In this document: in pieces, positions 1 to 8,503 of the stretch | How the letters are laid out: each line of letters starts with the position of its first letter | Position numbering within the stretch: the stretch's first letter is position 1 | Assembly (NCBI RefSeq): GCF_003667315.2 | Contig: NZ_RCTZ02000001.1 | Coordinates: 372,001 to 436,000 of the forward strand | Direction of reading: 5' to 3' | From: Tropicibacter alexandrii | GTDB taxonomy: Bacteria > Pseudomonadota > Alphaproteobacteria > Rhodobacterales > Rhodobacteraceae | Length of the DNA stretch: 64,000 bases | Made by a program: the position numbers and the translations under genes | Notes under the pieces: model-generated | What the model was told of the DNA's origin: nothing | The model's input: only the letters and a program-made list of their open reading frames with translations | The model's database searches: none

Positions 1-1065
1 CATGTGGGCTCGGAAGAGGCGCGCTTCGTGCATCAGGGCATGACCTCGTCGGACGTGCTCGACACCTGTTTCAACGTGCAGCTGGTGCGCGCCTCCGATA
101 TCCTGATCAAGGATATCGAAGGGCTGCTGGCGGCGCTGAAAAAGCGCGCCTATGAACACAAGGACACGATCCGCATCGGTCGCTCGCACGGCATCCACGC
201 CGAGCCCACCACGATGGGCCTGACCTTTGCGCGCTTCTACGCGGAAATGGACCGCAACCTCAGCCGTATGCGCGACGCCCGTGCCGAGATCGCCACCGGG
301 GCAATTTCCGGCGCGGTGGGCACCTTCGCCAATATCGATCCGCATGTGGAGGAGCATGTCTGCGATAAGCTGGGCCTCGTCCCCGAGCCGATCAGCACGC
401 AGGTCATTCCGCGCGACCGCCATGCGGCGTTCTTTGCGACACTGGGCGTGATCGCCTCCAGTATCGAGAACATCGCCATCGAAATCCGCCACATGCAGCG
501 CACCGAGGTTCTGGAAGCGGCGGAGTTCTTCTCGATGGGGCAAAAGGGCTCTTCGGCGATGCCGCACAAGAAGAACCCGGTGCTGACCGAGAACCTGACC
601 GGCCTTGCCCGCCTCGTGCGCATGGCCGTGATCCCGGCGATGGAGAACGTGGCGCTGTGGCACGAGCGCGACATTTCGCATTCGTCGGTCGAACGCAACA
701 TCGGACCCGACACCACGATTACGCTGGACTTTGCCCTGTCGCGCCTGACCGGGGTGATCGACAAGCTGCTGGTCTACCCGCAGAACATGCTCGACAACAT
801 GAACAAGTTCCCCGGTCTGGTCATGTCGCAGCGCGTGCTGCTGGCGCTGACGCAGGCGGGCGTGTCGCGTGAGGATGCGTACCGGCTGGTGCAGCGCAAC
901 GCGATGAAGGTCTGGGACCACCGCACCGACTTCCGCGAAGAACTGCTGGCGGATGACGAGGTGCGTGCGGCCCTGTCCGAGGAGGAGATCAACGAGAAGT
1001 TCGACCTTGGCTACCACACCAAGCATGTCGACACGATCTTTGCCCGGGTTTTTGGCGAAGACTGA
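1..1065 (+). CDS. purB: Adenylosuccinate lyase, 5'-truncated by the window edge
   Basis: Acts twice in purine synthesis: it cleaves SAICAR to AICAR and adenylosuccinate to AMP, releasing fumarate each time. The reading frame is open from base 1, so the true start lies upstream and about 354 C-terminal residues are present. The fumarase/aspartase superfamily signature (GSSAMPHKKNP, near bases 550-585) and the TSSD segment near bases 43-55 are intact. The frame ends in TGA at 1063-1065. It is followed 20 bases later by a cluster of TTCGAA-centred palindromes that could act as its transcription end. Family assignment is secure. Confidence 0.96.
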   Translation, partial: HVGSEEARFVHQGMTSSDVLDTCFNVQLVRASDILIKDIEGLLAALKKRAYEHKDTIRIGRSHGIHAEPTTMGLTFARFYAEMDRNLSRMRDARAEIATGAISGAVGTFANIDPHVEEHVCDKLGLVPEPISTQVIPRDRHAAFFATLGVIASSIENIAIEIRHMQRTEVLEAAEFFSMGQKGSSAMPHKKNPVLTENLTGLARLVRMAVIPAMENVALWHERDISHSSVERNIGPDTTITLDFALSRLTGVIDKLLVYPQNMLDNMNKFPGLVMSQRVLLALTQAGVSREDAYRLVQRNAMKVWDHRTDFREELLADDEVRAALSEEEINEKFDLGYHTKHVDTIFARVFGED

Positions 1066-1084
1066 GATCGTCGACCGGCGCGGG

Positions 1085-1179
1085 CAAGGCTTTTCGAAAA
1101 GCCTTGGACCCCGCGCCGTCCGGCACGCGGGACAAGCGCCTTCGAAGGCGCTTGGTTCAAGGCGCTTCGAAGCGCCTTG
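1085..1179. repeat. Cluster of three TTCGAA-centred 22-bp palindromes
   Basis: Three perfect 22-bp palindromes lie at 1085-1106, 1133-1154 and 1158-1179. Each reads CAA, five variable bases, TTCGAA, the complement of those five bases, TTG. The arms here are GGCTT, GCGCC and GGCGC. The same architecture recurs at 21938-22068 and 56342-56435. The cluster begins 20 bases after the purB stop codon. It lacks a T-tract, so it is not a classical intrinsic terminator, but its place and structure suggest a 3'-end element. Confidence 0.85.
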
Positions 1180-1301
1180 CGCGCTGACCGTCCTGTCCGT
1201 GCCAAAGGCTCACGCGGTCGTGTAGCCTGACCGCTGCGCGTTTTGACGGAATCGCCTTCCGTGTTACCGTTGTCGCGTTCAAGCACGAAAAGGACGTTCC
1301 A

Positions 1302-1457
1302 ATGACGCTCAAGACCTTGATTGTCGGCACGGTACTCGCCTTTGCTCCGGCCTTGGCCTTTGCCTCCTGTGCCGGGCACGAAAAGCAGGTGATGTCCTGC
1401 ACGGACGGCTCCGTATATGACGCCGAAACCAACACCTGCACCGTGGTATCCGGCTGA
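1302..1457 (+). CDS. Small Cys-containing secreted protein, 51 aa
   Basis: A short hydrophobic leader (about residues 3-20, ending ALAFA) looks like a Sec signal peptide. It is followed by a mature peptide of about 30 residues with three cysteines (in ASCAGH, VMSCTDG and NTCTVV). The AAGGACG-like sequence at 1290-1296 is a reasonable ribosome binding site for ATG 1302. The spacing of C, G and Y residues resembles small chitin-binding-like peptides, but that is only a visual similarity. It lies alone between purB and the FliG-like gene. Function unknown; that it is coding is likely. Confidence 0.65.
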   Translation: MTLKTLIVGTVLAFAPALAFASCAGHEKQVMSCTDGSVYDAETNTCTVVSG

Positions 1458-1623
1458 CCGATCCCCGTGTCGGTCCTGACGGGCGGTCCCCGCCGGGGCC
1501 GCCCGTCGGCACGCAAAGGCACCGAAAAAACCGACAATTGTCGCTTGCGCCTTAACGGCCCGGAAACCTCGACGCGCTACCCCTGACCGGGACAAGTCCG
1601 ATCCGTCCCCAAAGGTGCGCGCC

Positions 1624-2679
1624 ATGCCCGATCTTCCCGCTCTTGCACATTTGCCCGGTCCGGTCGCCCGTGCCGGCATGGGCCCCCTCTCGCGCAAGGC
1701 CAAGGCTGCGATCATCGTGCAGTTCCTGCTCAACGAGGGCTCCGATGTGCCGCTGTCGTCCCTGTCCGAGGACACGCAGGCCGAACTGACCCTGCTCATG
1801 GGAAACATGCGGTATGTCGACCGCGAGACGTTGAACCTTGTGGTCAACGAATTCGCCGACGAGTTGGAATCGGTCGGCCTGTCCTTCCCCGGCGACATCG
1901 CCGGTGCGCTCAACGCGCTGGATGGCAAGATCAGTGCCCGCACCGCCATGCGCCTGCGCAAGGAGGCCGGGGTGCGCCAGACCGGCAACCCATGGGACCG
2001 CATCAACGCGCTGGACCCGGACCGGATCGAGCAGCTTGTTCAGGGCGAATCGATCGAGGTCGCCGCCGTCATGATGTCCAAGATCGACGTGACCAAGGCC
2101 GCGCTCGTGCTGGCCAAGCTGCCCGGCGACAAGGCCCGGCGGATCTCCTACGCCGTCTCGATGACCTCCGGCGTGACGCCGGATGCGGTCGACCGCATCG
2201 GGCTCAGCCTTGCCGCGCAGATCGATGCAGAACCGCCCAAGGCCTTCAAGGCCCGCCCGGACGAACGCCTTGGCGCGATCCTCAACTATTCCAATTCCGC
2301 CGTGCGCGACGAGCTGCTCTCGCAGCTCGAAGAGGATGACAAGGACTTCGCCGAGGCCGTCCGCCGCTCGATCTTCACCTTCGCCAACATCCCCGAACGG
2401 CTCAATGCCATCGACGTGCCCAAGATCACCCGCGACATCGAGGCGGACGTTCTTGCCACCGCCATCGCCGCCGCCGACACCGAGGCCGAGCGCGCCACCG
2501 CCGACTTCCTGCTGGCCAACATGTCGAAACGTCTGGCCGAGGCCATCCGCGAGGAGTCCGACGCCAAGGGCACCGTCAAACCCAAGGTCGGGGAAAAGGC
2601 CATGGGCGCCGTGGTCGCCGCGATCCGCGACCTCGTCAACGTGGGCGAGATCGAACTGCTCAACCCGGACGAGGAGTGA
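1624..2679 (+). CDS. FliG-like flagellar motor switch protein (orphan)
   Basis: In the FliG family, the C-ring protein couples the MS ring to the stator and FliM. This 351-residue protein has an N-terminal FliG-like segment (about residues 20-90: KAAIIVQFLL ... MRYVDRETLNLVVNEF) and a C-terminal region matching the FliG torque domain. That region includes FANIPERL and the charged helix FLLANMSKRLAEAIREE, close to E. coli FliG FLRNMSQRAADML. An AAAGG at 1611-1615 supports ATG 1624 over the GTG at 1615. Usual FliG length is about 330-350. No other flagellar gene is in the window, so whether it serves the flagellum or another complex is open. Confidence 0.72.
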   Translation: MPDLPALAHLPGPVARAGMGPLSRKAKAAIIVQFLLNEGSDVPLSSLSEDTQAELTLLMGNMRYVDRETLNLVVNEFADELESVGLSFPGDIAGALNALDGKISARTAMRLRKEAGVRQTGNPWDRINALDPDRIEQLVQGESIEVAAVMMSKIDVTKAALVLAKLPGDKARRISYAVSMTSGVTPDAVDRIGLSLAAQIDAEPPKAFKARPDERLGAILNYSNSAVRDELLSQLEEDDKDFAEAVRRSIFTFANIPERLNAIDVPKITRDIEADVLATAIAAADTEAERATADFLLANMSKRLAEAIREESDAKGTVKPKVGEKAMGAVVAAIRDLVNVGEIELLNPDEE

Positions 2680-2738
2680 GGCTGGACGCCCCCCGCCCCG
2701 CTGCGTAAACAGGGGCCAAAGACAGGGGGCCTCCCGGC

Positions 2739-3677
2739 TTGGCGACATCGAAGAAAAAGCAGCGCGACCATGGCGGTTGGCAGGACCGTTGGGCAGACCG
2801 CATCCTGCGCGGCCTGATCTGGCTGGCCCTGCGCCTGCCGGTGCGCACGCGCCTGACGCTGGTCGGCGGGCTGGTGCGCCGGGTGATCGGGCCGCTGGTG
2901 GGCTGGGACAAGCGGGTGCGCGCCAACCTGAACCATGTCTGGCCCGACACGTCAGAGGCGCAGGTGAACCAGATCACCGCGCAGGTGCTCGACAATGTCG
3001 GGCGTGCCTTCATCGAGAATTACGACGTCCCCGAAATGCTCGCGCGCGGCGCGCGCTACGAGGTCGGCGGCCCGGGCCTGCCCATCGTCGAACAGGCGAA
3101 ACGCGACGGCACGCCCGTGCTGTTCGTCTCGGGGCATTATGGCAGCGCCGAATGCGCGCGCTGCGCCATGGTCGCGCGCGGCTACCAGATCGGCGGGCTG
3201 ATCCGGCCCATGTCGAACCCGTTCTTCAACGCACATTACGTGCAGAACATGCACGACATCTGCGAGCCGGTCTTTGAACAGGGTCGCCGTGGCACGATGG
3301 GCCTGATCAAGCATATCAAGTCCGGCGGCATGGCGGTGCTGCTGTTCGACATTTATGACAGCGGCGGCGTGCGCATCGACTTCCTCGGCCAGCCCGCGCC
3401 CACCGTCACCTCGATTGCCGATATCGCGCTGAAGACCGGGGCGCTGGTCGTGCCCTTCTTCGGCATCCGCCACCCCGACCGCTATGGCTTTGACGCCATC
3501 TTCGAAGAGCCGATCCCGCACGGCGATCCGGTCGAGATGATGCGCGAGGCCACCCGTCGGCTGGAGGCGCGGATCAAGGACGATCCCGGTCAATGGATGT
3601 GGATTCACCGCCGGTGGAAACCGAAACGGCAGGCCAAGCTTCAGCGCAAGCGCGCCGCCGCGACGATGGACCCGTAG
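2739..3677 (+). CDS. LpxL/HtrB-family lipid A acyltransferase
   Basis: Transfers a secondary acyl chain onto the lipid A precursor at the inner membrane. The protein has 312 residues, the normal family size. It shows the expected basic N terminus, a hydrophobic segment (LIWLALRLPV) and the catalytic HX4E motif in SGHYGSAECA (about residues 130-139). The most plausible start is TTG 2739, preceded by CAGGGGGCC; no in-frame ATG lies near enough. The end overlaps the convergent DUF1223 gene. Family assignment is confident; which acyl position it modifies cannot be read from sequence. Confidence 0.88.
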   Translation: MATSKKKQRDHGGWQDRWADRILRGLIWLALRLPVRTRLTLVGGLVRRVIGPLVGWDKRVRANLNHVWPDTSEAQVNQITAQVLDNVGRAFIENYDVPEMLARGARYEVGGPGLPIVEQAKRDGTPVLFVSGHYGSAECARCAMVARGYQIGGLIRPMSNPFFNAHYVQNMHDICEPVFEQGRRGTMGLIKHIKSGGMAVLLFDIYDSGGVRIDFLGQPAPTVTSIADIALKTGALVVPFFGIRHPDRYGFDAIFEEPIPHGDPVEMMREATRRLEARIKDDPGQWMWIHRRWKPKRQAKLQRKRAAATMDP

Positions 3678-4348
3678 CGTTTGCCCTGCACCAGAACGAC
3701 GATGGGATCGCTGCCTGTCACAGGCACCGTGGCCTCATAGGTCCCCTGCCCGTCCCATTGGCCCACCACGTCCCAGCCGCGCACGATATGGGTATAGGTC
3801 AGGGACCGGCCCGCGTTTTCACCGCGCAGGATGTCGACCTCGGCACCGTCGACATAGCGGACAAGGTGAATATCGCAGGGTTTGACGGGCGCCATGGGGG
3901 TCACGGCGATATGCAGCGCATCGCCCTCGCGCCGAATGTCCAGCGAGACCTGCGCCTGCTCCTGCGCCTCGTGCAGGATGCCGTCGGCCACCTTCATCGG
4001 GCGATTGCCGACCACGTCATGCTCGCCGTTGATGATGATCTGCGGAGTGTAGATCATCTTCCACCCCCCGGCGCGGGCATAGCCCTTTTGCCGTTTGGTG
4101 AAGCGCGGATCGGCAAAGGCATCCTCCCAGCCGATATAATCCCAGTAATCCACATGCAGCGCCAAGGGGATCACATCCTCGCGCCCGCCCAGCTCTGCCA
4201 GCAGCGCGTCGGCGGCAGGACAGGAGGAGCAGCCCTGCGAGGTGAACAGCTCAACCACGACGGGATTGGTCTGGGACTGGGCCCAACCGGCCATTGCGGT
4301 CAAACAGAAAGCTGTTCCAAGGAGAAGCGTGCGCATGCGGTCCATCAT
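3641..4348 (-). CDS. DUF1223 family secreted thioredoxin-like protein
   Basis: A signal peptide (hydrophobic core about residues 6-20, ending GWAQ) precedes a thioredoxin-fold domain with the family hallmark VELFTSQGCSSCPAAD and the later YTPQIIINGEHDVVGNRP segment. The CSSCP pair suggests a redox-active site in the periplasm; the family has no settled function. The start is ambiguous: ATG at 4348, 4345 and 4336 and TTG at 4354 are all in frame, and ATG 4348 was chosen. Its 3' end overlaps the convergent acyltransferase gene by about 37 bases. Confidence 0.85.
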   Translation of the reverse strand: MMDRMRTLLLGTAFCLTAMAGWAQSQTNPVVVELFTSQGCSSCPAADALLAELGGREDVIPLALHVDYWDYIGWEDAFADPRFTKRQKGYARAGGWKMIYTPQIIINGEHDVVGNRPMKVADGILHEAQEQAQVSLDIRREGDALHIAVTPMAPVKPCDIHLVRYVDGAEVDILRGENAGRSLTYTHIVRGWDVVGQWDGQGTYEATVPVTGSDPIVVLVQGKRYGSIVAAARLR

Positions 4349-4463
4349 TTTCAAAGGCTACCTTGCCGAGATAAAGAATGGCTTTGCAACATGCCAATCA
4401 ATCATTTGAGACCCACCCGTGACAGGGATGCCGCAGGACCCGGCCCCGAAACGGCAAATTTTT

Positions 4464-4485
4464 CGCATACAATGGTATACTAAAA
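4464..4485. promoter_or_regulatory. Possible operator/promoter element upstream of acnA
   Basis: An AT-rich island with the imperfect dyad ATAC-AATG-GTAT followed by a TAAAAC hexamer stands out in otherwise GC-rich sequence about 90-110 bases before acnA. It could be a -10 region with an overlapping regulator site. Nothing more specific is visible. Confidence 0.25.
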
Positions 4486-4573
4486 CGCCGCACCCCCCTT
4501 GAACGACTCTGGGCGTTGGGGCATGTAACGCGCGAGGCATTCCATTTTCCGTAACCCCATCCGGAGGTTTTCC

Positions 4574-7345
4574 ATGACCATCACAGTCGGCCATGACAGC
4601 GCGGGCACGCGCAAGACGCTTTCCGTCGGCGGCCAGTCCGTCTCTTATTACTCGATTGCCGCCGCAGAGGCCGCAGGGCTTGGCGATTTCTCCAAGCTGC
4701 CCGCCGCGCTGAAGGTCGTGCTGGAGAACATGCTGCGTTTCGAGGACGGCAAGACCGTCACCCAAGACGACATCAAGGCGTTCTCGGACTGGGCCACCAA
4801 TGGCGGCAAGGGCGATCGTGAACTGGCCTACCGCCCCGCGCGCGTGCTGATGCAGGACTTCACCGGCGTTCCCGCCGTGGTCGACCTTGCCGCGATGCGC
4901 GACGGCATCAAGGCGCTGGGTGGCGACGTGCAAAAGATCAACCCGCTGAACCCGGTCGATCTGGTCATCGACCACTCGGTCATGATCGACGAATTCGGCA
5001 ACCCGCGCGCGTTCCAGATGAACGTCGACCGCGAGTATGAGCGCAACATGGAGCGCTACGAGTTCCTGAAATGGGGTCAGACCGCGTTCCAGAACTTCCG
5101 CGTCGTGCCCCCGGGCACCGGCATCTGCCATCAGGTGAACCTCGAATATCTCGCCCAGACCGTCTGGACCGACACCGATCAGAACGGCGAGACCGTGGCC
5201 TACCCGGATACGCTGGTCGGCACCGACAGCCACACCACCATGGTCAACGGCGCGGCCGTTCTGGGCTGGGGCGTCGGCGGGATCGAGGCCGAGGCCGCGA
5301 TGCTGGGTCAGCCGATTTCGATGCTGATCCCCGAGGTCGTCGGCTTCAAGCTGACCGGCGAGATGATCGAAGGCACCACCGGCACCGACCTTGTCCTGAA
5401 GGTCGTGGAAATGCTGCGCGCCCATGGCGTCGTCGGCAAATTCGTCGAATTCTATGGCTCGGGTCTGGACAATCTGCCGCTGGCACAGCGCGCGACCATC
5501 GCCAACATGGCGCCGGAATACGGCGCGACCTGTGGCTTCTTCCCGATCGACGACGAGACCCTGCGCTACCTGCGCGTCTCGGGCCGCGAAGAGGACCGCA
5601 TCGCGCTGGTCGAAGCCTATGCCAAGGAAAACGGCTTTTGGCGTGGCACGGATTACGATCCGGTCTATTCCTCGACGCTGGAACTGGACATGGGCACCAT
5701 CGTGCCTGCGATCTCCGGCCCCAAGCGCCCGCAGGATTACATCGCGCTGGACAAGGCCGCCCCGGCCTTTGCCGACTACATCAAGGGCGTGCGCAACGGT
5801 CAGGACGTCCCGGCCAAGGACGAGGTCCGCTGGGAAGGCGAAGGCGGCAAGCCCGAGCCCCGCGACATCCCCGGCGATACCGGCAGCCACAAGCGCGGCT
5901 ATGTCGAGACCGCCGATGGCAACTACCAGCTGCATGACGGCTCGATCGTGATCGCCTCGATCACGTCGTGCACCAACACCTCGAACCCCTACGTGATGAT
6001 CGGCGCGGGTCTGGTGGCGAAAAAGGCGCATGAGCTGGGCCTGACCCGCAAGCCTTGGGTGAAAACCTCGCTGGCGCCGGGCTCGCAGGTCGTGTCCGAA
6101 TACCTTGAGGCCGCGGGCCTGCAGGAACATCTGGATGCCATCGGCTTCAACCTTGTGGGCTATGGCTGCACCACCTGTATCGGCAACTCCGGCCCGCTGG
6201 ACGCCCCGATCTCGGCTGCCATCAACAAGTACGATCTGGTCGCGACCTCGGTCCTGTCCGGCAACCGCAACTTCGAAGGCCGCATTTCGCCCGACGTCCG
6301 CGCCAACTACCTCGCCTCGCCGCCGCTTGTCGTGGCCTATGCGCTGGTCGGTGACATGAACGTCAACATCGCGACGGATGTGATCGGTCAGGACAAGGAC
6401 GGCAACGACGTCTACCTGAAGGACATCTGGCCGTCGAATGCCGAGATCGCCGAGCTGGTCGAAAAGACCGTGACGCGCGAAAGCTTCCAGTCCAAATATG
6501 CCGACGTCTTCAAGGGCGACGAAAAGTGGCAGGGCGTCGAGGTGAATGGCGGCGAGACCTATGATTGGCCGGCCGCGTCGACCTACGTGCAGAACCCGCC
6601 CTATTTCCAAGGCATGTCCAAGGAGCCGGGCACCATCTCGAACATCGAGGGCGCGCGCGTTCTGGCGGTTCTGGGCGACATGGTCACCACCGACCACATC
6701 TCTCCGGCTGGCTCGTTCAAAGACACGACGCCCGCGGGCAAGTACCTGATCGAGCGTCAGGTGCCGGTGCGCGAGTTCAACTCCTACGGGTCGCGTCGCG
6801 GCAACCACGAAGTCATGATGCGCGGCACCTTCGCCAATATCCGCATCAAGAACGAGATGCTGGACGGCGTCGAGGGTGGCTATACCAAGGGCCCGAACGG
6901 CGAACAGATGGCGATCTACGACGCAGCCATGGCCTATCAGGACCAAGGCACCCCGCTGGTGATCTTTGGCGGTGAACAGTATGGCGCGGGCTCCTCGCGC
7001 GACTGGGCCGCCAAGGGCACGGCGCTGTTGGGCGTCAAGGCTGTTATCGCCGAGAACTTCGAGCGTATCCACCGCTCGAACCTTGTCGGCATGGGCGTCA
7101 TCCCGTTCGAGTTCACCGGCGGTGACACCCGCAAGTCGCTGGGCCTGAAGGGCGACGAGAGCGTCGACATCAAGGGTCTGGACACCATCAAGCCGCTTCA
7201 GGAAGTGCCCTGCACCATCACCTATGGCGATGGCTCGGTGAAGGAAATCACCCTCAAGTGCCGCATCGATACGGCGATCGAGGTGGAATACATCGAGCAT
7301 GGCGGCGTGCTGCACTACGTGCTGCGCAATCTGGCCGCTGCTTGA
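4574..7345 (+). CDS. acnA: Aconitate hydratase A
   Basis: TCA-cycle enzyme interconverting citrate and isocitrate through a [4Fe-4S] cluster in the cytoplasm. At 923 residues it is slightly longer than E. coli AcnA (891). The cluster-ligand cysteines are visible in SITSCTNTSNP (about residues 460-470) and GYGCTTCIGNSGP (about residues 529-541). The C-terminal swivel domain carries SSRDWAAKG. GGAGG ahead of ATG 4574 is a good ribosome binding site. It is monocistronic, with a stem-loop plus T-run downstream at 7403-7435. A full-length antisense frame over it is a codon-bias artefact. Confidence 0.98.
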   Translation: MTITVGHDSAGTRKTLSVGGQSVSYYSIAAAEAAGLGDFSKLPAALKVVLENMLRFEDGKTVTQDDIKAFSDWATNGGKGDRELAYRPARVLMQDFTGVPAVVDLAAMRDGIKALGGDVQKINPLNPVDLVIDHSVMIDEFGNPRAFQMNVDREYERNMERYEFLKWGQTAFQNFRVVPPGTGICHQVNLEYLAQTVWTDTDQNGETVAYPDTLVGTDSHTTMVNGAAVLGWGVGGIEAEAAMLGQPISMLIPEVVGFKLTGEMIEGTTGTDLVLKVVEMLRAHGVVGKFVEFYGSGLDNLPLAQRATIANMAPEYGATCGFFPIDDETLRYLRVSGREEDRIALVEAYAKENGFWRGTDYDPVYSSTLELDMGTIVPAISGPKRPQDYIALDKAAPAFADYIKGVRNGQDVPAKDEVRWEGEGGKPEPRDIPGDTGSHKRGYVETADGNYQLHDGSIVIASITSCTNTSNPYVMIGAGLVAKKAHELGLTRKPWVKTSLAPGSQVVSEYLEAAGLQEHLDAIGFNLVGYGCTTCIGNSGPLDAPISAAINKYDLVATSVLSGNRNFEGRISPDVRANYLASPPLVVAYALVGDMNVNIATDVIGQDKDGNDVYLKDIWPSNAEIAELVEKTVTRESFQSKYADVFKGDEKWQGVEVNGGETYDWPAASTYVQNPPYFQGMSKEPGTISNIEGARVLAVLGDMVTTDHISPAGSFKDTTPAGKYLIERQVPVREFNSYGSRRGNHEVMMRGTFANIRIKNEMLDGVEGGYTKGPNGEQMAIYDAAMAYQDQGTPLVIFGGEQYGAGSSRDWAAKGTALLGVKAVIAENFERIHRSNLVGMGVIPFEFTGGDTRKSLGLKGDESVDIKGLDTIKPLQEVPCTITYGDGSVKEITLKCRIDTAIEVEYIEHGGVLHYVLRNLAAA

Positions 7346-7356
7346 ATGGACCTAAA

Positions 7357-7382
7357 GTAGGTCGGGGTTAATCCCGACCTAC
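7357..7382. repeat. 26-bp GTAGG...CCTAC palindrome
   Basis: Near-perfect dyad (one G-T type mismatch) of the form GTAGG-TC-GGG-GTTAAT-CCC-GA-CCTAC, 11 bases after the acnA stop. It shares its outer GTAGG/CCTAC and inner GGG/CCC frame with the copies at 10166-10191 and 38139-38208, while the bases in between differ but remain paired. Confidence 0.75.
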
Positions 7383-7402
7383 GTCATGGTGGACAAGACC
7401 GA

Positions 7403-7435
7403 GACCCCCGCCTTCGCAGGCGGGGTCTTCTTTTG
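7403..7435 (+). terminator. acnA: Rho-independent terminator of acnA
   Basis: Stem AGACCCC(C)GCC / GGCGGGGTCT around a TTCGCA loop, followed by TCTTTT. This is a classical intrinsic terminator about 60 bases after the acnA stop codon. Confidence 0.85.
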
Positions 7436-7464
7436 CCCTCCGGTCGGAAGGGTGCGGACAGGCC

Positions 7465-7623
7465 TTGTGCCGCGCTCCCGTCAACCTCGGCGTGCTCGGC
7501 TTCGCCACAGGGGCGCTGCACCTGACCGGCCTTTGCGCACCGGACCGGTGTCTGGCCACGGAGGCGCTGCCCCGGTTCCCAGATGAGCCGGGCCCGCTGG
7601 ATTTCCTGTCCGCCACGCAATAG
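7465..7623 (+). CDS. Possible small protein, 52 aa, TTG start
   Basis: The frame is open from 7372 to TAG at 7621-7623. Nearly all its codons after 7465 end in G or C, as in neighbouring real genes. The product would begin MCRAPVNLGVLGFATG and contain GLCAPDRCLATEALPRFP. The only usable starts are TTG 7465 or GTG 7492, and the ribosome binding site is weak. It could be a genuine small gene or a remnant of a longer one. Function unknown. Confidence 0.35.
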   Translation: MCRAPVNLGVLGFATGALHLTGLCAPDRCLATEALPRFPDEPGPLDFLSATQ

Positions 7624-7632
7624 CCTCCGGGC

Positions 7633-8253
7633 ATGATCTCGGACGCCGACCACTATTTCACCAAGGGCTGCGGGCGGTGCGACCGCTTTGACACGCCCGC
7701 CTGCTCGGCCCTGCAGTGGGCCGAGGGGCTGGCCGCGCTGCGCGCGCTCTGCCTGAGCGAAGGGCTGACAGAGACCGTGAAATGGGGACACCCTTGCTTC
7801 ATGCACGAGGGGCGCAACACCGCGTTGATCGGCGCCTTTCGCGGCGATTTCCGCCTGACCCTGATGAATTGCGCGGACCTTGACGACCCAGAGGGCCTGT
7901 TGACACGCGCCGGACCGAACAGCCGGATCGCCAACGTGATCCGCTTTGCCGACAGCGCACAGGTCGCGGGTCGTCTGCCTGCCCTGCGCGCCCTGCTGGC
8001 GCAGGCCAAGGCGCAGGCCGCCACGGGCAAGCCACCGAAACGATCCGCGCCGGATGTCGCATGGCCCGACGAACTGGTCGAGGCCCTGTCCGACGAACCG
8101 GAGCTGTCCGCAGCCTTCGACGCTCTGACCCCCGGCCGCCAGCGCAGCTACGTGATCCTGCTGTCCTCGGCCAAGACCAGCGCCACGCGTCACGCCCGAA
8201 TCGCGCGCAGCCGCGACAGGATCCTCGCGGGCAAGGGCGCGAACGAGCGCTGA
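7633..8253 (+). CDS. YdeI/OmpD-associated family protein (DUF1801-like)
   Basis: A cytoplasmic protein of 206 residues. The N-terminal part (about residues 30-115) matches the DUF1801/YdhG-like fold, with VKWGHPCFMHEGRN and the FRGDFRLTLMNCADL strand. The C-terminal part (about 140-200) matches the OmdA-type segment, with LTPGRQRSYVILLSSAKTSATRHARI. The family is widespread and its biochemical role is unclear. It starts 10 bases after the putative small gene and stands alone. Family call good, function unknown. Confidence 0.8.
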   Translation: MISDADHYFTKGCGRCDRFDTPACSALQWAEGLAALRALCLSEGLTETVKWGHPCFMHEGRNTALIGAFRGDFRLTLMNCADLDDPEGLLTRAGPNSRIANVIRFADSAQVAGRLPALRALLAQAKAQAATGKPPKRSAPDVAWPDELVEALSDEPELSAAFDALTPGRQRSYVILLSSAKTSATRHARIARSRDRILAGKGANER

Positions 8254-8358
8254 GGCGCCAACGCGCGCCAGAGGCAGGTATTCCCCACCTGACGACGCCG
8301 GGAAGACCGGCTAGCTTTTCCCCATCGACATGACGCTCGCCGCCGATTTGCGGCAACA

Positions 8359-8400
8359 ACTTGCGCAAATGCGCGCCACTCGGCGCAAAGCTGCGCAAGT
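8359..8400. promoter_or_regulatory. Long inverted repeat upstream of a small secreted protein
   Basis: ACTTGCGCA and TGCGCAAGT form a perfect 9-bp inverted repeat separated by 24 bases that themselves contain further GCGC-rich half sites. It lies about 100-145 bases before the ATG at 8504. It could be a two-site operator or a structured 5' leader. Confidence 0.4.
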
Positions 8401-8503
8401 CTTGAACATTCACGGAAAGTCCCGGCTTCGCCAGAGGCGCGTCAGGGGTTTAAAAATCAGTTTGGGGCCACAGGTTATGCCTGACACAAGAAAGCAGACG
8501 ACG

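Noticed and set aside
1085-1179. TTCGAA palindromes as classical Rho-independent terminators
   Set aside because: They lack T-tracts and occur as tight multi-copy clusters with variable, in one case AT-rich, arms; a terminator role for single copies is possible but the label is too strong.
4358-7315. A 985-codon open frame on the minus strand across acnA
   Set aside because: It is exactly antisense to a well-identified aconitase, has His/Asp/Val-rich low-complexity translation and matches nothing; such frames arise from strong G/C third-position bias.
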